From CAYFMP01 sp964344215 (GTDB lineage Bacteria > Pseudomonadota > Alphaproteobacteria > Rhodospirillales > Casp-alpha2), in NCBI GenBank assembly GCA_964344215.1, contig CAYFMP010000081.1, positions 1 through 15,677 on the forward strand: a stretch of DNA of 15,677 nucleotides, written 5' to 3'. Made by a program: the position numbers and the translations under genes. The first letter of the stretch is position 1. Every line of letters begins with the position of its first letter. The notes under the pieces are model-generated. The model saw only the letters and a program-made list of their open reading frames with translations. It had not been told where the DNA came from and made no database searches. Below, piece by piece: positions 8,316 to 13,993 of this stretch.

Positions 8316-8335
8316 AAAAACGCCGTCGGGACGGC
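8316..8335 (-). terminator. Small hairpin followed by five T in the SDR leader
   Basis: Read on the minus strand, GCCGT-CCCG-ACGGC is followed by G and TTTTT (8320-8316). The 5-bp stem is short but GC-rich and has the shape of an intrinsic terminator. It lies only about 37 nt before the SDR start codon. It could end transcripts from the toxin-antitoxin cassette or act as an attenuator in the SDR leader. Confidence 0.4.
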
Positions 8336-8402
8336 TCGTGCCGGCGCTTGCGGCTTAACATGTGTTATCATTTTTTGTTCATATAAGAGCGGGTATAAAC
8401 AC

Positions 8403-8430
8403 GCTATATGATCAAAAAAACTTATTACAA
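8403..8430 (-). promoter_or_regulatory. Promoter candidate for the SDR gene
   Basis: On the minus strand TTGTAA (8430-8425) and TATAGC (8408-8403) are separated by 16 bp within the AT-rich stretch. If used, the transcript starts near 8396 and has a leader of about 117 nt before the SDR start codon, including the hairpin at 8321-8335. The AT richness allows several other promoter placements, so this is only a candidate. Confidence 0.3.
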
Positions 8431-8584
8431 ATATAAAAAAGGAACTTAAGCATATTTCAATGGGTTTGTCAAGGGGAAATTCTTGGCGGCAGGGGCGGCG
8501 CCAAGACAGGCAGGTGGCGTAGGCGGCTGTAAGCGGTGAAGGCGACGGCCAGCCTAGGACCTAGGTAACCACCATGACGCGAAC

Positions 8585-9109
8585 CTAGGACGCTCCTCGC
8601 TGGTCTTTACGGAGAACCTGGTGGGTTAAGACCTCGATCTTCGAGTCGTCTTTCAAGTTGTCGGAGAAAATGATGAGATTGTCGCCTGTTGCCCGCGCGC
8701 TTGGTGCGATCAAAGCTTCGTGTCCAAGGAAATTTGCCGCAGCTCCAATAAAAGGGCAGTTTCCCCATTCACCAGCGTATTTTGATAGATCAACACCCAA
8801 CTCCTCCAGTCGAGATCGACGGGTCAGGTCGACGACGTCTTGCAGCGCCACCTCGAAGTTATAGATATTCCAGGATACTTCGGGTGGGATCGAGTATTGT
8901 CCAACTAGGTGCTCTCCTTCGGACAGCGCCGTTTCCTTAGAGAGGCTCGTGTAAAGAACAGCAAATCCCTCTCGTGTACCCCACCGTCCTCCGCGCAAAC
9001 TGGGTTTGAGAGGGTCTCGGTCACCGAATACGAATCGCCAAGCCGTGCTTTCCCGGGAATTTGTCCCGTATTCCTCAAGCTGATCGACGATTTCGTACGG
9101 AATGTGCAT
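8585..9109 (-). CDS. RES-domain toxin of a RES-Xre toxin-antitoxin pair
   Basis: RES-domain protein of 174 residues. Characterised family members (MbcT, ParT and relatives) attack NAD+ or use it to modify a target, which stops growth. The family's conserved Arg, Glu and Ser are visible: Arg25 in AWRFV, Glu59 in the LYTSLSKETAL segment and Ser137 in LIAPSAR. The GGRW motif (40-43) is also typical. Its ATG (9109-9107) lies 5 bp after the antitoxin stop codon, so the two are co-translated in the usual antitoxin-then-toxin order. The domain appears full length with no disruption, so the toxin is probably active and must be neutralised. Base composition is AT-richer than the flanking genes, consistent with transfer. 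Confidence 0.92.
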   Translation of the reverse strand: MHIPYEIVDQLEEYGTNSRESTAWRFVFGDRDPLKPSLRGGRWGTREGFAVLYTSLSKETALSEGEHLVGQYSIPPEVSWNIYNFEVALQDVVDLTRRSRLEELGVDLSKYAGEWGNCPFIGAAANFLGHEALIAPSARATGDNLIIFSDNLKDDSKIEVLTHQVLRKDQRGAS

Positions 9110-9114
9110 TCAGT

Positions 9115-9450
9115 TTAGTCGTATGCCACATCCGCCAACTGATCGAGAGCGTAAAGGACATCTTCGATCTTTCCTTCGGCAATTAGATCGGCAGGTATAT
9201 TTCCGTCCAGCGCTTTATGTCGACTAATCAACCAGATTCTTGCGCTCTTCGGCGAGTAGAGCTCTAACAATCGCTGCACGATATACTCAAGTTCCAGTAG
9301 CCGCAGCAGCCTTTCGCCGGTCGGTTCATTGCGCCCCTGTCTCCAGCGAGAGACAGTTTCGGGGCGCGTATTGAGCATCTGAGCAACATCCGTCCCGCGA
9401 ATACCACCATCGATGATCGTGTCTAATTTCATGGTGACGACATTTGACAT
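9115..9450 (-). CDS. Xre/MbcA/ParS-type antitoxin (DUF2384)
   Basis: Antitoxin partner of the RES toxin, 111 residues. An N-terminal Xre-like helix-turn-helix lies at about residues 18-45 (RGTDVAQMLNTRPETVSRWRQG). The C-terminal DUF2384 region (ARIWLISRHKALDG, then PADLIAEGKIEDVLYALDQL) is the part that blocks the RES active site in related pairs. ATG 9450 is preceded by AGGGA overlapping the stop of the upstream gene's second frame; an internal ATG at 9432 is also possible. Antitoxins of this group typically repress their own operon. The natural candidate operator is the palindrome at 9971-10009, or a site nearer this gene. Family and pairing are secure; autoregulation is inferred. Confidence 0.92.
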   Translation of the reverse strand: MSNVVTMKLDTIIDGGIRGTDVAQMLNTRPETVSRWRQGRNEPTGERLLRLLELEYIVQRLLELYSPKSARIWLISRHKALDGNIPADLIAEGKIEDVLYALDQLADVAYD

Positions 9451-9462
9451 GTTCTTGATTCC

Positions 9463-9967
9463 CTATCTCGGAGTTACCACTCGAACTGGCGGAGCCTCCG
9501 CAAAATCCAAGTTGCTACAACGCTCGGCGAGCGAACTGAAAACAGGTCTCAAGCGATCCAAACGAACGCGATTTCTTTCGAGTTTGTTGAGAAGTTTTTG
9601 GTCCGACAAGGGAGCGCGAGCAGCCCCGAAACGAACTGTTTGTTAGGGGGATCACTTCACGTGTCACGAACTCCCTAGGCCGGATCGATACGGGGATGTC
9701 GGAAATCGTTCTGACCTGCTTGATGCGCTGCACGGCGAAGCAAGCACCCGGCTTTTCCAACATATCGCGGATACCATTTGGACAGATTTCTGTGTCGCGA
9801 CATCCGTACTTTGGTAATGCACCCTTCACCGAGAAAAGCTCTTGAGCCTCTGATACCTTCAAGTGAAGATCCAAGCCCTCGATATAGACACGCTTTCCTT
9901 GTCCTCCTCCCGCCATTCGGATCGAGGTTTTATCGCAATGACCGTGGGCTTCATGAAATATCTCCAT
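9463..9967 (-). pseudogene. Conserved protein of unknown function, apparently frameshifted, first gene of the toxin-antitoxin cassette
   Basis: The frame from ATG 9967 reads well through CRDTEICPNGIRDML and FAVQRIKQVR to about residue 109 (9641), then turns into low-quality sequence ending at 9515. From 9642 onwards the next frame is protein-like (FGAARAPLSDQKLLNKLERN, then RLDRLRPVFSSLAERC) and stops at 9463, 12 bp before the antitoxin. Removing one base near the AAA run at 9641-9639 joins the two into about 167 residues. The joined sequence looks like a real conserved protein, rich in basic and charged helices after a Cys-containing segment, but I cannot name it. A sequencing error, a decayed gene or a +1 recoding event are all possible. 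It may also be the C-terminal remnant of a longer protein, since an in-frame TAA lies 3 codons upstream of the ATG. No Shine-Dalgarno is evident. Confidence 0.6.
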
Positions 9968-9970
9968 GAC

Positions 9971-10009
9971 AAATTAATTGACATCATAATATTCAATGTC
10001 AATTAATTT
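9971..10009. repeat. Perfect 14-bp inverted repeat over the cassette promoter (operator candidate)
   Basis: The arms AAATTAATTGACAT (9971-9984) and ATGTCAATTAATTT (9996-10009) are exact reverse complements separated by an 11-bp spacer. The repeat starts 3 bp upstream of the first start codon of the minus-strand cassette. It covers the whole -10 element and reaches the edge of the -35. That is the arrangement expected for an autorepressor site, with the Xre-type antitoxin as the natural candidate ligand. The repeat is seen directly; its ligand is inferred. Confidence 0.7.
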
Positions 10010-10014
10010 ATCAA
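9986..10014 (-). promoter_or_regulatory. Sigma70-like promoter of the toxin-antitoxin cassette
   Basis: On the minus strand TTGATA (10014-10009) and TATTAT (9991-9986) each differ from consensus at one position and are separated by exactly 17 bp. Transcription would start near 9979, leaving a leader of only about 12 nt before ATG 9967, with no Shine-Dalgarno. The first gene may therefore be translated near-leaderlessly. The promoter lies inside the perfect inverted repeat. Confidence 0.6.
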
Positions 10015-10197
10015 TAGCCAACATATTGTAGAAAACCGTAATGATCGCTTCGACAAGACGCAGCATTTGGTTGTCGATGAGACTCAGTTCGCTTCATATT
10101 TGAACCAGCCGTTACCCCCCATCCGTGCTAGAATCACCACCGGGACCGGACCGGACCGTCCGCGACTGGCCCCGATGAATTCGACCGCGCGAAGCCG

Positions 10198-11157
10198 ATG
10201 ACCGACCTTCGACGCCAAATGAACCGCCGCGCCTTTCTGGGCGGGTTCGCCGCCGCCGGGGCGGCGCTGCCGTTGGCCGGCGTAGGCGCTCTGGCCACTT
10301 CGTCCGCCGCTTCCGCCGCCACGTCGTCCTCCGTGCTGAGCCGGCCGATCCCTGGGACGGCCGAGCGGCTGCCGGCGATCGGCATGGGCTCGTGGATCAC
10401 CTTCAACGTCGGCGACGACCAAGCGGCCCGCGACGTTCGCGTCCGAGTGCTCGGCACCTTCTTCGGGATGGGCGGCGCCGTCATCGATTCGTCGCCCATG
10501 TACGGCTCGTCCGAAGAGGTCATCGGCCACTGCCTCGGGCGCCTCGGCCATCCCGACGCCCTCTTTTCGGCGACCAAGGTGTGGACGCCCTTGCAATGGC
10601 ACGGGGTCCGGCAGATGCGGAACTCGGAAGCGCTGTGGGGCGAGACGCGTTTCGACCTGATGCAGATCCACAACCTGCTCAGCTGGGAGAAGCACCTGGA
10701 AACCCTGCTCGAACGGAAATCGCAAGGGCGGCTCCGCTATATCGGCGTCACCACCTCGCACGGCCGCCGCCACCGGGAGCTCGAGCGGGTGATGGCCGGG
10801 CAACCCATAGATTTCGCGCAGTTCACCTACAACGTCGTCGACCGCGAGGCCGAACGGCGGCTGCTGCCGCTGGCCGCCGAGCGCGGCTTGGGCGTCATCG
10901 TCAACCGGCCGTTCCGGCGCGGCGGCCTGTTCGAGCGGGTCGCGGGCCGACCGCTGCCGTCCTTCGCGGCCGAGTTCGATTGCGCCAACTGGGCGCAGTT
11001 CTTCCTCAAGTTCATCGTCTCCCACCCGGCCGTCACCTGCGCCATCCCGGCCACCTCGCGCGTCGATCACATGCAAGAGAACATGGGCGCGCTCCGGGGC
11101 CGGCTGCCCGACGCTCCGATGCGGGCCCGCATGGCGCGGGTGATGGAAGGGGTGTAG
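10198..11157 (+). CDS. Tat-exported aldo/keto reductase
   Basis: NAD(P)-dependent oxidoreductase with the aldo/keto reductase TIM-barrel, 319 residues. The N-terminus has a twin-arginine signal (NRRAFLGG, Arg10-Arg11) followed by an Ala-rich hydrophobic stretch to about residue 41, so export of the folded protein to the periplasm is predicted. The ATG at 10219 (residue 8) is an equally plausible start and leaves the Tat motif intact. The catalytic tetrad is complete: Asp97 and Tyr102 in VIDSSPMYG, Lys127 in SATKVW, His158 in MQIHN. The C-terminal CAIPATSR segment is the usual phosphate-binding region. A TAGAAT box at 10129-10134 might be a -10 element but lacks a good -35. It converges on a crotonase gene with a 20-bp gap. 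The substrate is unknown. Confidence 0.9.
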   Translation: MTDLRRQMNRRAFLGGFAAAGAALPLAGVGALATSSAASAATSSSVLSRPIPGTAERLPAIGMGSWITFNVGDDQAARDVRVRVLGTFFGMGGAVIDSSPMYGSSEEVIGHCLGRLGHPDALFSATKVWTPLQWHGVRQMRNSEALWGETRFDLMQIHNLLSWEKHLETLLERKSQGRLRYIGVTTSHGRRHRELERVMAGQPIDFAQFTYNVVDREAERRLLPLAAERGLGVIVNRPFRRGGLFERVAGRPLPSFAAEFDCANWAQFFLKFIVSHPAVTCAIPATSRVDHMQENMGALRGRLPDAPMRARMARVMEGV

Positions 11158-11174
11158 GCGCTCTTGGAAGCGCC
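11157..11174. terminator. Hairpin between convergent genes, candidate bidirectional terminator
   Basis: GGCGCT (11157-11162) and AGCGCC (11169-11174) pair perfectly around a 6-nt loop in the 20-bp gap between the reductase and crotonase stop codons. The position suits termination from both sides, but no T-run follows on either strand, so this is a weak candidate. Confidence 0.35.
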
Positions 11175-11177
11175 CTC

Positions 11178-11999
11178 TCACTCGCCCTTGAACTCGGGTT
11201 TGCGCTTCTCGATGAAGGCGTCGACGCCCTCGGCGAAGTCGGCGCTGGTGGCGCAGTCGGTGAAGGCCACGACCTCGGCGTCGAGCTGGTCCTTGAGGCC
11301 GCTGTTGAGCGAGGCGTTGAGCAGCGCCTTGGCATGGGCATGCGCCCGGCTCGGCCCGACCGCCAGCCTTTGGGCCAGCGCTTCGGTCTCGGCCGCCAGT
11401 TCGGACGCCGCCACCACCCGGTTGACCAACCCCCATTTCTCGGCCGTGGCGGCGTCGAAGCGATCACCCAGCAATGCGATCTCGAAGGCCCGCTTGAGGC
11501 CGGCCACACGCGGCAGCGCATAGGTCGAGCCGCCGTCGGGGCTGACGCCGAGGTTGCAATAGGCCAGCGTGAAGAAGGCGTCGTCGGCCGCCAGACCTAA
11601 GTCGCAGGCCAGCATCAGACTGACGCCGGCGCCGGCGACGGCGCCGTGCACCGAGGCGACGACGGGCTGCGGCATGGCGCGAAGGTTGACGATGATCTCG
11701 TGAACGTCGTGCAGCAGTCCCTCGAAATGGTGGCGGACGGCGGTCTTGTCCGGCTCCGAATCGAGCTTCTCCTTGAAGTGCTTGATGTCGCCGCCGGCCA
11801 TGAAATGATCGCCGGCGCCGCGCACGACGACGGCGCGGATCGACGTATCCTCGCGGATCGCCGCCGTCACCGGGATCAAGGCCTGAACCAGGTCGGCGTT
11901 GATGGCATTCAACGACTCGGGCCGGTTCAGGGTGATCCGGGCGACGGCGTCCCGAACCTCGACGACGACAGTGTCGTTGGGCGGCTCGATCGCGCTCAT
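11178..11999 (-). CDS. Enoyl-CoA hydratase/isomerase (crotonase) family protein
   Basis: Crotonase-fold protein of 273 residues that acts on an acyl-CoA thioester. The oxyanion-hole segments are present: AGGDI (68-72) and GAVAGAGVS (119-127). The two glutamates that define classical enoyl-CoA hydratases are replaced by my alignment, with Ser127 and Tyr147 at those places. The GVSPDGGS motif (151-158) with Asp155 resembles PaaG-type isomerases, where an Asp in this loop is catalytic, so isomerase activity is more likely than hydratase. The start at 11999 has no clear Shine-Dalgarno and lies 33 bp after the stop of the secreted-protein gene, so the two may share a transcript. It appears full length and undisturbed. 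Confidence 0.88.
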   Translation of the reverse strand: MSAIEPPNDTVVVEVRDAVARITLNRPESLNAINADLVQALIPVTAAIREDTSIRAVVVRGAGDHFMAGGDIKHFKEKLDSEPDKTAVRHHFEGLLHDVHEIIVNLRAMPQPVVASVHGAVAGAGVSLMLACDLGLAADDAFFTLAYCNLGVSPDGGSTYALPRVAGLKRAFEIALLGDRFDAATAEKWGLVNRVVAASELAAETEALAQRLAVGPSRAHAHAKALLNASLNSGLKDQLDAEVVAFTDCATSADFAEGVDAFIEKRKPEFKGE

Positions 12000-12032
12000 C
12001 GGCGCCGCCGCCCGCGCCCGGGTTCGCTCGGA

Positions 12033-12860
12033 TCAGCTGCCGACATTCGAATCCCAGTAATCGACATTGAGGCCTCGAATGAGGTCGTCGTGGCGGTAAT
12101 CGACGCAGCGGCGCATACCCGAGATGCGATAGGCGAACGACCCGCCGAGGCAGTCCTCGAAGGCCTGGCGGGCGATCGGAATGCCGGTGCGCAGCGGCGA
12201 GGCGTCCGGCAGCTCGTCGCCGATGGCCTGCTGCCACATTTTTTCGAGCAGAGCCGGCGCGGCGACGCCGTCGTTCGGCAGCTTGCCGGCTAAGCGGGCC
12301 AAGACTTGAGCGGCGGCCGCTTTCGGGTCGTCGTCGACGATGCTCGCACTCTGTTCGCGCAGCGATCCGGTGGCATAGGCGATCTCCTTCTCGGTCAGCG
12401 GGTTGGGGTCGCCCTCGACCGGCATCGGGATCAACGACGCATTGTCGGCGATGCGGATCACCGCCCTAGGCGCGGTGCCGCTGGCGTGACCGAGTTCGGC
12501 GCCGAGCGCGGTCAGGTCGGCTTCCCTGATCTGCGCCGACACCGCCATGAAGCCGCGCGATTCGATGAAATGCAGGTGGTCGCCGGCCGCGAACGTCTTC
12601 TCGCTGCCGTCGGCCGCCTCGATAGCCAAGGTGAACGCCTTCGGCGTTGCCGGCAGGTAGACGGCGCCGTAGGTCGGCGCCGGGCGCCGGCGCTGCAAGC
12701 AATAGGTGGTGAGGCTGGTCCGGCAGTAGCCGTTCTCGCATTTCAGTTCAAGCCCGGTGGCGGACGGCAGGGCGGCGAGGATCTGCGGGGCGGCCAGCGC
12801 GGTTCCGGCGGGAAGCGCCAGCACGACGGCGGCAATCAGGAAAAGCAGGCGGACGGCCAT
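12033..12860 (-). CDS. Secreted cysteine-containing protein of unknown function
   Basis: I do not recognise this 275-residue protein. Residues 1-23 form a clear Sec signal peptide (Arg4, then LLFLIAAVVLALPAG) with an ALA-type cleavage site near Ala23. The mature part has five cysteines in two groups, Cys41-Cys46-Cys54 near the start and Cys237-Cys252 near the end, which suggests disulfides in the periplasm. No catalytic motif, membrane helix or lipobox is apparent. The ATG is preceded by a good Shine-Dalgarno (AGGAG on the minus strand, about 12868-12872). Signal peptide, ribosome-binding site and GC-rich codon use support a real gene. It lies between the PrpB-like lyase (140 bp upstream) and the crotonase (33 bp downstream), with no obvious functional link. 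Confidence 0.82.
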   Translation of the reverse strand: MAVRLLFLIAAVVLALPAGTALAAPQILAALPSATGLELKCENGYCRTSLTTYCLQRRRPAPTYGAVYLPATPKAFTLAIEAADGSEKTFAAGDHLHFIESRGFMAVSAQIREADLTALGAELGHASGTAPRAVIRIADNASLIPMPVEGDPNPLTEKEIAYATGSLREQSASIVDDDPKAAAAQVLARLAGKLPNDGVAAPALLEKMWQQAIGDELPDASPLRTGIPIARQAFEDCLGGSFAYRISGMRRCVDYRHDDLIRGLNVDYWDSNVGS

Positions 12861-13000
12861 CAGGAATCTCCTATGGTTGTCGTTGCTTTTGACCGGTTGG
12901 CGTCGGTTTCTCCGAATTTCACCGATTGTCGCCCGAAACCGCTTTTCGGCGCAAGGCGGAGGCCGAAGGCGGCCGGCCGGCCGGCGGTCTCGGCGGCCTG

Positions 13001-13912
13001 CTATTCGCCGGTCTTGGGCAGCGCCGTCGCCACGATCCCCGAATCGAGCGCCTCGTAGTCGTAATAGCCAATGAGGTCATACGTCTCGGCCCGCGTCATC
13101 ATCCGGTCCTCGATGCCCTCGGTGCCGCCCTCGGCCATGATGTGGGCGTACAGGCTCTCCATGGCATGCGCCGCGACGCGCAACTGCGAGACCGGCCAGA
13201 TGACGATGGCGTAGCCCATCTCCTGGAACTGGTCGGCCGTGAAGTGCGGGGTGCGGCCGAACTCGGTCATGTTGGCCATGGCCGGAGCAATGACGCCGTC
13301 GGCGAAGGCGCGGAACTGGTCTTCCGCCGCCAGGCCGTCGGGAAAGACGATGTCGGCGCCGGCCTCGATATAGAGATTGGCGCGCTCGATCGCCCCTTCA
13401 ATGCCTTCCGAAGCCGCCGCGTCGGTACGGGCAATGATCTTAAGGTGGCTGCGGGCGCGGGCGGCGGCGGCCACCTTCAGCGCCATCTCCTCGGCCGTCG
13501 CCAGTTGCTTGTCGTTGAGGTGGCCGCACTTCTTGGGCAGTCGCTGGTCCTCGATCTGCATGGCGGCGGCGCCGGCCGCCTCCAGCTCGCGGACCGTGCG
13601 CATGACGTTGAGGGCCTCGCCGTAGCCGGTGTCGGCGTCGACGACGATCGGCAGGTCGGTGGCGCGGAAGAGGTTGCGCACGGCGTAGGCAAGGTCGTCG
13701 ATGGTCATGACGCCGAGATCGGGCAGGCCCAAGCTGGCGGTCAGGCCGCCGCCCGACATGTAGAGCGCCTCGAAGCCGGTGCGCTTGGCGATCAGCCCGG
13801 CCAGCGCGTTGTGGGCGCCGGGAACGCCGAGGATTTCGGCGCGCTCGAGCAACACCCCGAGGCGCTCGCCGGGCGGTTCCGGGTTGCGGCCGTCTGCCTC
13901 CAGCCAAGTCAT
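13001..13912 (-). CDS. prpB: Isocitrate lyase/PEP mutase family lyase, PrpB-like
   Basis: Mg2+-dependent C-C lyase of the isocitrate lyase superfamily, 303 residues, cytoplasmic. The family signature KKCGH is at 127-131 with the catalytic Cys129. The metal and substrate motifs include SGGG (53-56), DADTG (92-96), QIEDQ (119-123) and ARTDA (161-165). The best match is methylisocitrate lyase, which splits 2-methylisocitrate into pyruvate and succinate. However, 2,3-dimethylmalate lyase and other 2-hydroxyacid lyases share these motifs, and no methylcitrate synthase or dehydratase gene is next to it. The start is supported by GGAGG (plus-strand 13921-13925). It is divergent from the 2-hydroxyacid dehydrogenase, with the TGGTATACCA palindrome 31-40 nt upstream of its ATG. 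A GC-rich stretch with repeated GGCC (about 12976-12990) follows its stop. Confidence 0.85.
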   Translation of the reverse strand: MTWLEADGRNPEPPGERLGVLLERAEILGVPGAHNALAGLIAKRTGFEALYMSGGGLTASLGLPDLGVMTIDDLAYAVRNLFRATDLPIVVDADTGYGEALNVMRTVRELEAAGAAAMQIEDQRLPKKCGHLNDKQLATAEEMALKVAAAARARSHLKIIARTDAAASEGIEGAIERANLYIEAGADIVFPDGLAAEDQFRAFADGVIAPAMANMTEFGRTPHFTADQFQEMGYAIVIWPVSQLRVAAHAMESLYAHIMAEGGTEGIEDRMMTRAETYDLIGYYDYEALDSGIVATALPKTGE

Positions 13913-13942
13913 GGATTTGTCCTCCGTTTGCCGGTGCGTTGG

Positions 13943-13952
13943 TGGTATACCA
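13943..13952. promoter_or_regulatory. Palindromic operator candidate TGGTATACCA in a divergent promoter region
   Basis: The same perfect 10-bp palindrome as at 83-92 lies in the 81-bp gap between the PrpB-like lyase (minus) and the 2-hydroxyacid dehydrogenase (plus), 31 bp from one start codon and 41 bp from the other. It is placed to affect both divergent promoters. I could not identify convincing -35/-10 pairs here. GntR/FCD-type binding is inferred from the half-sites. Confidence 0.5.
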
Positions 13953-13993
13953 AGCCCCTACGATTGATCCCTTTACGGCTAGAGTAAGGCGTC

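Larger units (their letters stand above)
8279..8584. other. 306-bp intergenic region between the RES toxin and the SDR gene
   Basis: No gene is supported here; the longest start-to-stop read in the AT-rich part is 13 codons. The half next to the SDR gene (about 8300-8465) is strongly AT-rich and carries an SDR promoter candidate, a TAACA-TG-TGTTA inverted repeat (8356-8367) and a hairpin. The half next to the toxin (about 8466-8584) is GC-rich. It contains an 8-bp inverted repeat, TCTTGGCG/CGCCAAGA (8481-8488 and 8499-8506), which could end the toxin transcript although no T-run follows. It also holds a small cluster of CCTAGG hexamers. Confidence 0.6.

Noticed and set aside
8408..8449. A 13-codon plus-strand reading frame in the AT-rich intergenic region
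   Set aside because: It is Lys/Tyr-rich only because of the AT-rich bases. There is no ribosome-binding site, and it is too short to support as a gene.
9413..9646. A plus-strand open frame opposite the 3' part of the frameshifted cassette gene
   Set aside because: The minus-strand second frame here reads as a charged, helical protein that ends right before the antitoxin. The plus-strand frame is its Ser/Arg-rich mirror.
8300..10130. A prophage or integrative element
   Set aside because: No integrase, transposase, terminal repeats or structural phage genes are visible. Only a toxin-antitoxin cassette can be supported.
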